Shown here: positions 16,316-24,816 of the stretch, piece by piece
Layout: every line of letters starts with the position of its first letter
How positions within the stretch are numbered: the first letter of the stretch is position 1
NCBI GenBank assembly: GCA_002415135.1
Contig: DIBY01000024.1
Coordinates: 124,001 to 188,000 of the forward strand
Length of the DNA: 64,000 bases
Direction of reading: 5' to 3'
Origin: Flavobacteriales bacterium UBA5040
Lineage (GTDB): Bacteria > Bacteroidota > Bacteroidia > Flavobacteriales > Weeksellaceae
Position numbers and translations under genes: made by a program
The notes under the pieces: model-generated
Seen by the model: the letters and a program-made list of their open reading frames with translations, nothing else
Told to the model about the DNA's origin: nothing
Databases searched by the model: none

Positions 16316-16774
16316 ATGAAAAAAATACTCGCAGTTCTTTTTTTAATTTCCGCGTTGGGTTTTAAAGCGCAATACGGAACGATCAATGCGATTCTCGATC
16401 GCCTGGAAGAAAAAAAAGGACTGAATAAAAATCTAAGCAATGTTGTCATCGACGATGTGAAATTTGTTTTGATTAAAGATTTCGACGATCATATTGAAAG
16501 AAACTTTATCATTATTAAAGGCAATCTCGCAACTTACGTAGAAGTTTTTGATGACAAGAAAACGGGCGACACCTCTTCTAATGTTTTTTCCGGCGACGTC
16601 GTTCGGTCAAAGAATCAGATTCTCTCTCTAAGAGCAGATGAACTGGAAGGCAAAAAATTACCTTTACCGGTTACCAAAACGTTCTTGATGACCCAACAGA
16701 AAAAAATTCTTTATCTCATTGATATCAATACCAAAGAACGATGGATCGAGGAACGTGCGCTCAACAAAAAATAA
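16316..16774 (+). CDS. Hypothetical secreted protein
   Basis: A 152-residue protein with a clear Sec signal (MKKILAVLFLISALGFKAQ, cleavage probably after KAQ). The mature part is mixed alpha/beta with VIDDVKFVLIKDFDDHIERN and an ILYLIDINTKERW strand. I do not recognise a family. It lies between hppD (48 bp upstream) and fahA (75 bp downstream) on the same strand, but a hairpin separates it from fahA. Confidence 0.65.
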   Translation: MKKILAVLFLISALGFKAQYGTINAILDRLEEKKGLNKNLSNVVIDDVKFVLIKDFDDHIERNFIIIKGNLATYVEVFDDKKTGDTSSNVFSGDVVRSKNQILSLRADELEGKKLPLPVTKTFLMTQQKKILYLIDINTKERWIEERALNKK

Positions 16775-16788
16775 AAAGAAAATAAAAT

Positions 16789-16831
16789 AAGGTTCAAGGT
16801 CGGAGTTAAAATCTATGCTTTGAACCTTTTC
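16789..16831 (+). terminator. Weak terminator between the secreted protein gene and fahA
   Basis: AAGGTTCAA (16789-16797) and TTGAACCTT (16820-16828) are perfect 9-base complements, but the loop is long (22 bases) and the T run is short. Confidence 0.4.
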
Positions 16832-16848
16832 TATAACGAACAATTATT

Positions 16849-18096
16849 ATGAAATCATTTATAACCTATCCAGAAAATTCAGATTTTTCAATTCACAATA
16901 TTCCTTTTGGCGTTGGGGTTTTTAACAAAGAATATATCGCCTGTTGTTCCCGAATTGGTGACATGGTGATTGACTTAGCTACTTTATACGATTATGGATT
17001 TTTTGATGAAATTGAAGGTATCGAAGAAAACATATTCGAAGCCTTTACTTTAAATGAATTTATAGAATTAGGAAAACCGGTCACCAAAGCCGTACGATTG
17101 AAACTGCAGGAACTTTTACACGAAGATTCTAAACTGGCCGGCGATCAAAAAACGATTGAAGAATGTTTCTACGATTTCAATCAGGTTCAAATGATGATGC
17201 CCGTTCATGTACCGAATTACACCGATTTTTACAGCAGCATCGAACACGCGACTAATGTCGGCATGATGTTTCGAGATCCAGCAAACGCATTGCTACCAAA
17301 CTGGAAACATCTACCGGTTGGTTACCACGGTCGCGCTTCGTCGATCATCATTTCGGGAACAGAATTTCACCGTCCGAAAGGTCAGACCAAACCAGTCGCT
17401 GACGAGAATCCAATCTTTGGACCTTGCAAACAACTCGACTTCGAATTGGAAATGGCGTTCATCGTGAATAAGAACACCGAAATGGGCGACAGTATTTCAA
17501 CTGCGGAAGCTGAAGATGCTATTTTCGGACTGGTCATCTTTAATGATTGGTCGGCCAGAGATATTCAGAGTTGGGAATATGTTCCCCTCGGACCATTTTT
17601 AGGAAAGAATTTTTGCTCGACAGTTTCGCCTTGGGTGGTAACTTTAGAAGCCTTGAAGCCTTTCAAAACAGATTCGCCCAAACAAGAACCTGAAGTTTTA
17701 GAGTATTTAAAATTTGAAGGTCAGCAGAATTTCGATATCAAGCTTCAAGTCTATATTCAACCAGAAAATGGACAAGAGAATTTAATTTCGCAAAGCAATT
17801 ATAAATTCATGTACTGGAATATGTTGCAGCAACTCGCTCATCACACGGTAAACGGTTGTAATGTAGAAGTTGGCGACATGTACGCTTCTGGAACAATTTC
17901 GGGAACTGACAAAAGCTCTTTTGGGTCTATGCTCGAATTGACTTGGCGCGGTACAGAACCTTTGAAATTATCAGATGGAACGGAGCGTAAATTCATTAAT
18001 GATAATGACACGGTGATTATGAGAGGTCATGCTGAAAAAGATGGAATGCGTGTTGGTTTTGGTGAAGTTAGGGGAAAGGTGTTGGCTGCGAAATAA
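16849..18096 (+). CDS. fahA: Fumarylacetoacetase
   Basis: A 415-residue enzyme that splits fumarylacetoacetate into fumarate and acetoacetate, the last step of tyrosine degradation. Family hallmarks are the N-terminal domain with PFGVGVFN, DFYSSIEHATNVGMMFRDP, LPVGYHGRASSIIISG with the catalytic His, FGPCKQLDFELEMAFIV with metal-binding acids, FNDWSARDIQSWEYVPLGPF and TISGTDKSSFGSMLELTW. Length matches the eukaryotic-like long form. Together with hppD and hmgA it defines a homogentisate pathway spread over 6.7 kb. Confidence 0.96.
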   Translation: MKSFITYPENSDFSIHNIPFGVGVFNKEYIACCSRIGDMVIDLATLYDYGFFDEIEGIEENIFEAFTLNEFIELGKPVTKAVRLKLQELLHEDSKLAGDQKTIEECFYDFNQVQMMMPVHVPNYTDFYSSIEHATNVGMMFRDPANALLPNWKHLPVGYHGRASSIIISGTEFHRPKGQTKPVADENPIFGPCKQLDFELEMAFIVNKNTEMGDSISTAEAEDAIFGLVIFNDWSARDIQSWEYVPLGPFLGKNFCSTVSPWVVTLEALKPFKTDSPKQEPEVLEYLKFEGQQNFDIKLQVYIQPENGQENLISQSNYKFMYWNMLQQLAHHTVNGCNVEVGDMYASGTISGTDKSSFGSMLELTWRGTEPLKLSDGTERKFINDNDTVIMRGHAEKDGMRVGFGEVRGKVLAAK

Positions 18097-18101
18097 TTCA
18101 T

Positions 18102-18675
18102 AACCACAAAGTCACAAAGAACCAAGTAACAATGATACTTACTAAAAGTTCATGAAGATTGTTTGAATAATTAACAGAAATTTCAACTTCAAAATTATGA
18201 TTACACAATCCCGAGTTGATGAGCTAACTTATAAGATTAATGGAGCTTGTATTGAAGTACACAAAATCGTCGGACCTGGATTACTCGAAAGTGTTTATCA
18301 TAAATGTTTAGAAGAGGAACTTAGGTTAAGAGACATCAAATTTAAATCTCAGTTTAAAATTCCACTTTTCTATGAAGGGAAAGAACTTTTTTGTGATTTT
18401 TCTGTGATTTTTTAATTGAAGATTGCATTGTAATAGAATTGAAATCTGTTTCAGCACTGAGTGATATCCATCGAGCGCAAATACTTAATTACATCAATTT
18501 GATGAAAAAACCTAAAGGAATTTTAATTAATTTTAATGTGAAAAACATAATGCATCAAGGGCAAGAAACCTTTGTTAATGAATACTATAAAGCATTGATG
18601 TAACCCATAATCTTGATGATCTAAAACAATATTTATAACATAATAAAACCATAAACATTTTGTGACTTTGTGGTT
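18102..18675. mobile_element. Candidate mobile unit: GxxExxY gene between perfect 17-bp inverted repeats
   Basis: AACCACAAAGTCACAAA at 18102-18118 recurs as its exact reverse complement at 18659-18675, bracketing 574 bp that contain only the frameshifted GxxExxY gene. The ends belong to the RCCACRAA repeat family also seen at 3865, 11286 and 46754. No target-site duplication is evident in the flanks. Mobility is inference from the boundary symmetry and the repetition of the ends. Confidence 0.55.
18197..18603 (+). pseudogene. GxxExxY-family protein, frameshifted
   Basis: The first 72 codons (18197-18415) encode the N-terminal part with the name-giving motif GPGLLESVY and a following GKELFCDF, then stop. 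The missing C-terminal part continues in the next frame from about 18412: LIEDCIVIELKSVSALS, RAQILNYINLMKKPKG, LINFNVKNI, ending at TAA 18601-18603. One T added to the run of six at 18408-18413 would restore a protein of about 135 residues. The family resembles a PD-(D/E)xK nuclease fold (the E-K pair is in VIELKS). A real mutation or a homopolymer sequencing error are both possible. Confidence 0.8.
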
Positions 18676-18688
18676 TAGAACAATAAAA

Positions 18689-19510
18689 ATGAAAACAATT
18701 TCTCCACAAGACTTAAATAACTTCGAATTACAAACGCTTTTGCAGACCGCAATTGCACCAAGACCAATTGCTTTAGCATCAACGATTGATAAAGATGGAA
18801 ACGTCAATTTAAGTCCGTTCAGTTTTTTCAATATGTTCAGTTCTAATCCGCCTGTGGTGATTTTTTCGCCAGCGAGAAGAGTTCGGGATAATACGACCAA
18901 GCATACTTTAGAGAATGTTCTGGAAGTTCCTGAAGTAGTTATTGGCATTGTTAACTATAAAATCGTTCAGCAGATCTCTCTTTCTTCTACGGAATACGGG
19001 AAGGAAGTGAATGAATTTGTAAAAGCTGGATTAACGATGAAAGATGCAGACGTAGTTCAACCAAAATTAATTGAAGAATGTCCGGTTAATTTAGAGTGTA
19101 AAGTTTTAGAAGTTAAACATTTAGGAACAGAAGGCGGCGCTGGAAATTTAGTCATTTGTGAAGTCATTAAAATTCATGTTCGGGAAGAATATTTGAATGA
19201 GCAAGGAACATTAGATCAAAAAAAATTAGACCTGGTCGCCAGATTAGGTGGAAATTGGTATTCCCGAAATAATGCAGATAACTTGTTCGAAGTTCCGAAA
19301 CCTTTAGTAACAAAGGGAATTGGATTTGACCGATTACCCGACGCCATCAAATTAAGTACAATTTTTACTGGAAATGATTTAGGAATGTTAGCGAACACCG
19401 AAGAATTACCGAGCGGTGATTTTTCGTCGGAGGAAACAATTCATGTTCAAGCGCAAAAACTCCTGCATCAACATCAAATTGTGGAAGCCTGGGAAATTTT
19501 AAAACAATAA
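18689..19510 (+). CDS. Flavin reductase-like FMN-binding protein
   Basis: A 273-residue protein of the flavin reductase-like split-barrel family. FMN-contact segments are APRPIALASTIDKDGNVNLS followed by PFSFFNMFSSNPPVVIFSP, then RRVRDNTTKHT and LECKVLEVKHLG. Members reduce or bind FMN, some supply reduced flavin to oxygenases. The ATG at 18689 is preferred over a GTG at 18662 that lies inside the right inverted repeat of the GxxExxY unit. Its position after the tyrosine genes suggests, without proof, a role in aromatic metabolism. Confidence 0.85.
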   Translation: MKTISPQDLNNFELQTLLQTAIAPRPIALASTIDKDGNVNLSPFSFFNMFSSNPPVVIFSPARRVRDNTTKHTLENVLEVPEVVIGIVNYKIVQQISLSSTEYGKEVNEFVKAGLTMKDADVVQPKLIEECPVNLECKVLEVKHLGTEGGAGNLVICEVIKIHVREEYLNEQGTLDQKKLDLVARLGGNWYSRNNADNLFEVPKPLVTKGIGFDRLPDAIKLSTIFTGNDLGMLANTEELPSGDFSSEETIHVQAQKLLHQHQIVEAWEILKQ

Positions 19511-19515
19511 ATAAG

Positions 19516-19541
19516 AGAGTGATTAAGTCACTCTTTTTTTG
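19516..19541 (+). terminator. Terminator after the flavin reductase-like gene
   Basis: AGAGTGA (19516-19522) and TCACTCT (19528-19534) form a 7-bp stem with a 5-base loop, followed by seven T. The rest of the gap up to 19795 is AT-rich and shows no other signal. Confidence 0.85.
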
Positions 19542-19794
19542 TTCTTTTTTTTAAATAGTTAGAAGATTTGACTACATATTTAATTTTTTAAAATTGACCA
19601 TTCAATTAAACACAATCTTTCACATTGTCCTGATATTAGGAATTGACGTAAATTTTACCTATATTAAAATCAAAGGAAAACACCATTTCCATTTAATTAG
19701 ACGAATAACATCAAAGCGTAATTTTACAATTTGTTTAAATCAATGAAATGGATTATCTAAAGAAAGATTTACAATAATTTTTAAAAGAAACAAT

Positions 19795-20874
19795 ATGAAC
19801 AAGAAATTAAATGAACTGAAAAAAGTTACTGCTGAAAATTGTATCACTCTAATTTTAAATACGCATCGAACTTTACCAGAAAATCAAAAAGATGCCATCG
19901 TCCTAAAAAACTCTATAAAGGAAGCGGAAGAAAGACTGATGAAATCTTTAGAGAAAAATAAAGCACAAGAAATAGTAGAACATTTAACAAAACTGGCAGC
20001 CACGATTGACCACTCCCATAACTTAGAAAGTTTGATTCTTTTCGTAAACGTGGAGAATCAGATCGCTGAGTTCATCAGATTACCAGTTGCTGTATTTGAT
20101 CGCGTCATTATCGGCGACACATTTGCAACCCGTGATTTGTTAAGAGCGATTCACCTGACTTCCACTTATTACGTTTTAGTTTTGAGTCAGCAAAAAGTGA
20201 GGTTGATTCAAGCGATGAACGATGATGTCATTCGCGAGGTTGGAAATCCCTTCCCCATCGAAAACAAAGAATTTCACACCACTTCTGCAATTGAAGGTTC
20301 TGATGCAGGACGAAAAACGAATTTAATTGCAGAATTTTTTAACCGCGTTGATAAAGAAGTAAATAAGATCAGAAAAGAAAACCCTTTACCTGTGCTGATC
20401 TGTACGGAAGAAGGAAACTTTCATGAATATCTAAAAATTGCAGATGAGCAGGAAAGTATCATTGAGAATTATCTCAACGGAAATCGTCTGGAAGAAAAAG
20501 CCGATGCTATTGTAAAAGAAGCATGGCCGATCATTAAAGAGCGTACCGAAAAAAGAAACAGCGATCTAAAAAAAGAGCTGGATCAAGGCTTGGGTGGCGG
20601 GCGGTTCTTAAGCGACGTGAATGAAATCAGGGCAGCCATCAAAGAAGGAAAAGTACAGACCATTTTCGTGCAGAAAGGACTTTTTCAACCCGCACTTTTG
20701 AGCAATGGTTCTGTTACTCTCTTACAGGAAAATGACGAGAAACCGAAAGATGCGATAGATGATATTTTTGATGAAATGATCGAAATGAATATGAACTATG
20801 GCGGTGACGCAGTCTTTTTACCAAAAGGTTCCTTAAATGAATTCAATGGTTTTGGAGCCATTACGAGATATTAA
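19795..20874 (+). CDS. Balon-like (baeRF family) ribosome hibernation factor
   Basis: A 359-residue cytoplasmic protein with no signal peptide. The start NCITLILNTHRTLPENQKDA, a central domain with FVNVENQIAEFIRLP and TYYVLVLSQQKVRLI, and a C-terminal part with GGGRFLSDVNEIRAAIKEGK and VQTIFVQKGLFQPA match, from memory, the bacterial eRF1-like (baeRF family 3) proteins now named after Balon of Psychrobacter. Balon binds the ribosomal A site in starved or cold cells. The loop before the last domain reads LGGGRF, where eRF1 carries its GGQ elsewhere; peptide release is therefore not expected. It is a single-gene unit ended by a strong terminator. Confidence 0.78.
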   Translation: MNKKLNELKKVTAENCITLILNTHRTLPENQKDAIVLKNSIKEAEERLMKSLEKNKAQEIVEHLTKLAATIDHSHNLESLILFVNVENQIAEFIRLPVAVFDRVIIGDTFATRDLLRAIHLTSTYYVLVLSQQKVRLIQAMNDDVIREVGNPFPIENKEFHTTSAIEGSDAGRKTNLIAEFFNRVDKEVNKIRKENPLPVLICTEEGNFHEYLKIADEQESIIENYLNGNRLEEKADAIVKEAWPIIKERTEKRNSDLKKELDQGLGGGRFLSDVNEIRAAIKEGKVQTIFVQKGLFQPALLSNGSVTLLQENDEKPKDAIDDIFDEMIEMNMNYGGDAVFLPKGSLNEFNGFGAITRY

Positions 20875-20894
20875 GCAAACCACATTTCAAACGT

Positions 20895-20922
20895 AAAGCC
20901 ACAGATTACTGTGGCTTTTTTT
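20895..20922 (+). terminator. Terminator after the Balon-like gene
   Basis: AAAGCCACAG (20895-20904) pairs with CTGTGGCTTT (20909-20918) around a 4-base loop, followed by T residues. It lies between convergent genes and may serve the minus strand as well. Confidence 0.85.
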
Positions 20923-20944
20923 ATGGGAATATTTACTGAAGATA

Positions 20945-21778
20945 TTACTTCTTAATAAATTTAAATGTCTTTAAAGTTCCATCGGACTTAGCTTTAACGA
21001 TATACATTCCCGGCTTTAAGTGAGAAACATTTAATTCCAGTTTCGACGATTTTGCAGCAGCTGAAACAAGTTGCTTCCCTGAAAGATCATAGATTGCATA
21101 ACTTGAAATTTCGTTCACATCAGAAATGGTCAGCATATCTTTTACTGGATTTGGATAAAATTTCAGTGTTGATTGATTCACATTTTGAGTGGCTAAGTCA
21201 GCTTCAAAAACCTTCACATTATCTAAAGCTAAATAAAACTGGTCTGGATCTGAAAAAGCCCGAAACGACAAATAGTAAACACCATCTGCTGGAACAGTGA
21301 AATTCACGGTAGCAGTTTCGTAGGGATAATTCACTATTTCTTCATTGATCCATAATTGAGTTGTTTGTCCTGCAACGGTTGCCGCAGAACCAATCTTCAC
21401 CTCCATTTTTTCCGGAAAATAAATGTCGATTCCCTGGTAATCGAACTGCAAAGTAAAATTCTTACCAGCTTCCAGGTTAAGTCCTCTGGAATAAAGATAG
21501 GTATTAGCTGGATCGGTGTCGTTATATTGGTAGATCATGTAGTAAGTTCCTTCAGAAGGATCGGGCGTCGAAGCAGAAGCGGTCATTCTTTCCCAAATAT
21601 TACCGGTCCCTTCGTTGGTAATAAACCATTCATCCAAATCAGCAGTTTCGAATCCGTAAGAATACGGAAGGTTAGCACTTGAAGCAGGTTTCTGATTAAT
21701 TTGATTTCCGTTGTTATTTTGAGCCATCAAAAAGGAGCCACATAACAAATAAATTCCAAAAAGTAGAGAATTTTTCAT
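20945..21778 (-). CDS. T9SS cargo protein with choice-of-anchor J (cleaved-adhesin-like) domain
   Basis: A 277-residue secreted protein. A signal peptide (MKNSLLFGIYLLCGSFLMAQ) is followed by a jelly-roll-type domain of about 155 residues beginning PYSYGFETADLDEWFI and ending FYLALDNVKVFE, the pattern of cleaved-adhesin/choice-of-anchor J domains. The C terminus (LKFYPNPVKDMLTISD to GTLKTFKFIKK) is a T9SS type A sorting domain, so it should be exported through the outer membrane and attached or released. It is divergent from another T9SS protein gene 188 bp away. The substrate or partner is unknown. Confidence 0.85.
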   Translation of the reverse strand: MKNSLLFGIYLLCGSFLMAQNNNGNQINQKPASSANLPYSYGFETADLDEWFITNEGTGNIWERMTASASTPDPSEGTYYMIYQYNDTDPANTYLYSRGLNLEAGKNFTLQFDYQGIDIYFPEKMEVKIGSAATVAGQTTQLWINEEIVNYPYETATVNFTVPADGVYYLSFRAFSDPDQFYLALDNVKVFEADLATQNVNQSTLKFYPNPVKDMLTISDVNEISSYAIYDLSGKQLVSAAAKSSKLELNVSHLKPGMYIVKAKSDGTLKTFKFIKK

Positions 21779-21966
21779 ATTGTTTAATTTTTAATTAATT
21801 CAAATCTAGCAAAACTAACTTAGAAACGCGGAGAATTATCTAACAAAAGCGTGTTTTTATCTTTCTATTAATAATTCAAAAATTTCGACAGTTTCTTTAA
21901 GAAAAATTAAAAAGTTGAAAAATCCAATTAAATAATTATTCCTATTATTGAAAAAAATAATTTTAT

Positions 21967-22881
21967 ATGAAGAAGATTTATCTAATCGCGTTGACCGCTG
22001 CATCTTTTTTCTGTGCCGCACAGCAAACAATTTCATTTGAAAATTCCGAAAATTTTACATTAGGAAGTATTCATAATCAGAACGGTTGGGAAGTCACTCT
22101 GAATTCTGATGACCAACCAATTCAGGATCAAGTTGTTTCTAATGAATTCGCATCTGACGGTACTCAATCTTTGAAAATCACTGTAGATTTAAATGAGGAT
22201 TTTGGTTGGTTTCCAATTTTTGGTGCCGCAAAGGAACTGTCTCCAAGTCTGGATTATAAGAATTTGGATGTCAAGTTTGATGTGTACATTTCTGAACTGG
22301 AAGGTTCCACGTTCGAGTTCGGAGCATACGGAATTGTCGCAGATGAGTTTGTGCCTGTTTTTGTTTACTCCTTTAATTACACTGGAAATCTGGAGTTGGT
22401 CAACAGCGTAAATTATGATTATGAGAATGCCAATTTCACTTGGGAACCCAATCTATGGTACAAACTAAAGATAGAAATTCGGGAGAATTCCATTCTTTAT
22501 TATATCGATGGCAACTTAGTTGCTACTGGCGAGAATTTCACCAAAACCAATATCGAAGGGATCAATTTTGTACATGACAATTTTAGTGGTGCTGCGTACA
22601 TTGATAACATTAAAATTAACAATGTGGAACTTGCCGTGCAGTCAGTTCAAAATAAAAAATTGGTCACCTATCCTAATCCCGTGAAAGATGTTTTAAAAAT
22701 AGAACTTCCACAAGGAGAAAAGATAAAAGTAATTGAAGTTTATAATGCTGTTGGACAAAAAGTTGCTCAATTCAGCGACCAAAAGGAAGTTTCGCTTAAC
22801 GACTTAAAAGCTGGTTTATATCTTGTAAAAGTTCTCACCGACAAAGATTCAGTTTATACAACCAAAATTATTAAAGAGTAA
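21967..22881 (+). CDS. T9SS cargo protein with a lectin-like jelly-roll domain
   Basis: A 304-residue secreted protein. Signal peptide MKKIYLIALTAASFFCAAQ, then about 200 residues of beta-rich sequence starting TISFENSENFTLGSIHNQNG with WYKLKIEIRENSILYYIDG and GAAYIDNIKIN, which looks like a concanavalin-type sandwich (inference). The last 75 residues (LVTYPNPVKDVLKIELP to YTTKIIKE) are a T9SS type A sorting domain. It shares the sorting-domain wording YPNPVKD with the divergent neighbour at 20945, suggesting a functional pair on the cell surface. Confidence 0.82.
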   Translation: MKKIYLIALTAASFFCAAQQTISFENSENFTLGSIHNQNGWEVTLNSDDQPIQDQVVSNEFASDGTQSLKITVDLNEDFGWFPIFGAAKELSPSLDYKNLDVKFDVYISELEGSTFEFGAYGIVADEFVPVFVYSFNYTGNLELVNSVNYDYENANFTWEPNLWYKLKIEIRENSILYYIDGNLVATGENFTKTNIEGINFVHDNFSGAAYIDNIKINNVELAVQSVQNKKLVTYPNPVKDVLKIELPQGEKIKVIEVYNAVGQKVAQFSDQKEVSLNDLKAGLYLVKVLTDKDSVYTTKIIKE

Positions 22882-22894
22882 TTCATCAAAACAC

Positions 22895-22927
22895 AAATCC
22901 CGCTTCACATTTGAAGCGGGATTTTTT
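22895..22927 (+). terminator. Strong terminator between convergent genes
   Basis: AAATCCCGCTTCA (22895-22907) and TGAAGCGGGATTT (22912-22924) are perfect 13-base complements with a 4-base loop and a T run. It serves the T9SS gene and probably also the convergent terC gene. Confidence 0.9.
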
Positions 22928-22949
22928 ATCTAAATTTTTAAAGTCTTAA

Positions 22950-23777
22950 TTAGTTATTTTCATCTTTCAAACTTAAATCTGCATTTAAATCAGGATTCAA
23001 TTTCAACGCTTTTTTGTTTTGATTATTTCTCAATTTGATATTCAAAACTTCGACCAATAAACTGAAAGCAAGACAAGAATAAATAATGTTTTTACTTACA
23101 TGCTGATGAATTCCTTCTGAAACCAACATCACCCCAATCACCACTAAGAAAGAAAGAGCAAGCATTTGTAAACTCGGATATTTATTGATGATCGCAGAAA
23201 TTGGTCCGGCAAAAGCCATCATAATTCCGATTGAAATAACCACGGCGATAATCATTAAAACCACATTATCTACCAAACCAATCGCGGTTAGAATAGAATC
23301 TAAGGAGAACACCATATCGATAATAATAATCTGAATAATCACCATCGCCATCAAAGATGAACCTGCAGATTTAGGTTTGTGATTTTCATCGTGAACCTGC
23401 ATTTTTCCGTGAATTTCGAAAGTACTTTTACCAATCAAGAAAATACCTCCCAATAATAAAATCAAATCTTTCCAACTTAAAGCTAAAGGAATATCAGTTC
23501 CTGGTTCTTCTAAGAAAGGTAGGGTTAAAACGGGTTCCTTCAAACCGATAATCCAGTTGATCATTAATAATAAAGCAACACGGAAAATCATGGCGAAAGC
23601 CAATCCCAAATTTCGGGCAAACTTCTGTTTAGCTTTGGGTAGTTTATCGGAAATAATAGATATAAAAATGATATTATCAACACCGAGAATGATCTCTAAA
23701 AAAGTAAGTGTTAATAAACTGATCCAGATTTGCGGTTGCGTAAAATCAGGAAACTCAAGGACTGATAATAACATCAT
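22950..23777 (-). CDS. TerC-family integral membrane protein
   Basis: A 275-residue inner-membrane protein with about seven helices. The TerC core motifs are LEIILGVDNIIFISII, RNLGLAFAMIFRVALL, GGIFLIGKSTFEIHG and IIDMVFSLDSILTAIG, with the buried Asp residues of GVDN and SLDS that bind a metal ion. Members act in tellurite resistance or in manganese and calcium export that supplies secreted metalloproteins. A possible alternative start is the next Met one codon in. It is a single-gene unit with a TAGTTTTG promoter box upstream. Confidence 0.9.
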   Translation of the reverse strand: MMLLSVLEFPDFTQPQIWISLLTLTFLEIILGVDNIIFISIISDKLPKAKQKFARNLGLAFAMIFRVALLLMINWIIGLKEPVLTLPFLEEPGTDIPLALSWKDLILLLGGIFLIGKSTFEIHGKMQVHDENHKPKSAGSSLMAMVIIQIIIIDMVFSLDSILTAIGLVDNVVLMIIAVVISIGIMMAFAGPISAIINKYPSLQMLALSFLVVIGVMLVSEGIHQHVSKNIIYSCLAFSLLVEVLNIKLRNNQNKKALKLNPDLNADLSLKDENN

Positions 23778-23795
23778 AAATTAAATTTTGGTGCG

Positions 23796-23803
23796 CAAAA
23801 CTA
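23796..23803 (-). promoter_or_regulatory. Bacteroidota -7 box (TAGTTTTG) for the TerC gene
   Basis: Read on the minus strand, TAGTTTTG fits TAnnTTTG and lies 18 bases before the ATG at 23777. No clear -33 element. Confidence 0.5.
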
Positions 23804-23838
23804 CCGAAATTTTTATTTAATCTAATATTAATTTTTAT

Positions 23839-24693
23839 TTACATTGGCTCTTCGAACTGGTTGCTGATAAAGGAAGTCATCGCTAAGACTGCTTTTTCTA
23901 AATCGGCTGGAAGTTCCTCTTCCGTCCAAGGTTCTTTCGCTCCAAAAGTATGATTCGCATTTTCGATGAAAAAGAGTTCCGACGTTTTACACCATTCATT
24001 TAATAAGTAAGCTTCTTTATCTTTCACAGCGTCATCGTTGGTTCCCTGAACAATTAAAAACGGCTTTTCTAAATGTTGGGCGGCATATTGAATATCAAAC
24101 CGCTTTTCATTTTTCTCAAAGTCTTCAAAGAACTGAAAGTAATGCGGCATTTGCTGATGCGTTCTTTTATTTTCAGAATACATTACGCCCTCTGTTTTCC
24201 AGTCTTCAAAACGATCTTGTGACGGGAAACGGTATTTGAAATTGCTGACTCCAGCCAAAGCAACAAGAACTTTTACGCGTTCATCTTCAAAACCTTTGAT
24301 GACGGTAATTCCACCACCACGGCTGTGTCCGATAATGGCAACCTTTTCTTGATCTACCTTTTGATGATCATAGAAATAGTTTAAAACCTCATCATAATCT
24401 GACATTTCTTTGGAGAAGTTGTTATTTCCAAATGCTTCCAAATCTGCAAAATCTTTTGGTTGCTCAACTGTTGTTCCGTTATGCGAGAAGTTAAATTTAA
24501 CGAAGAAAAATCCAGCTTCTGCAAATTTCTTAGCCATCAAATTCCAGGCGCCCCAATCTTTATAACCTTTATAACCGTGAGCGAAAATCACCAATGGTAG
24601 TTTCTGTCCACTTTCAGGATAATAAGAATCTGCTAAAAAGTCCCGCGTTTCCGAATTTTTAATGATGATGTTTCTATCGATATTTAGTTTCAT
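23839..24693 (-). CDS. Alpha/beta hydrolase, peptidase S9/dienelactone-hydrolase-like
   Basis: A 284-residue cytoplasmic alpha/beta hydrolase. The oxyanion segment is LPLVIFAHGYKGYKDWGAWN, the nucleophile elbow AIIGHSRGGGITV supplies Ser, the acid is in IVQGTNDDAVKD and the His in IENANHTFGAKEPW. This set of motifs is common to acyl esterases and prolyl-oligopeptidase-like hydrolases. The natural substrate is not predictable. It is followed, after a terminator, by the ABC permease gene on the same strand, so it is probably transcribed separately. Confidence 0.85.
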   Translation of the reverse strand: MKLNIDRNIIIKNSETRDFLADSYYPESGQKLPLVIFAHGYKGYKDWGAWNLMAKKFAEAGFFFVKFNFSHNGTTVEQPKDFADLEAFGNNNFSKEMSDYDEVLNYFYDHQKVDQEKVAIIGHSRGGGITVIKGFEDERVKVLVALAGVSNFKYRFPSQDRFEDWKTEGVMYSENKRTHQQMPHYFQFFEDFEKNEKRFDIQYAAQHLEKPFLIVQGTNDDAVKDKEAYLLNEWCKTSELFFIENANHTFGAKEPWTEEELPADLEKAVLAMTSFISNQFEEPM

Positions 24694-24734
24694 GATGAAT
24701 CTTTTTATTTTTATTAAAGTTACTGATTTAAAAT

Positions 24735-24768
24735 AAAAAACCCTTTCACCAAAATTAGATGAAAGGAT
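24735..24768 (-). terminator. Terminator after the ABC permease-thioredoxin gene
   Basis: On the minus strand CCTTTCA (24766-24760) pairs with TGAAAGG (24748-24742), followed by a T-rich run (24740-24735). Confidence 0.7.
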
Positions 24769-24816
24769 TTAAAATTGAAAATCAACAAGTTTTAGTAAAG
24801 CATAATTTCCTAAAAT

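Noticed and set aside
18197..18603. Programmed frameshift to make full-length GxxExxY protein
   Set aside because: A T6 run could slip, but no stimulatory structure was seen and a simple one-base loss or sequencing error explains it equally well.
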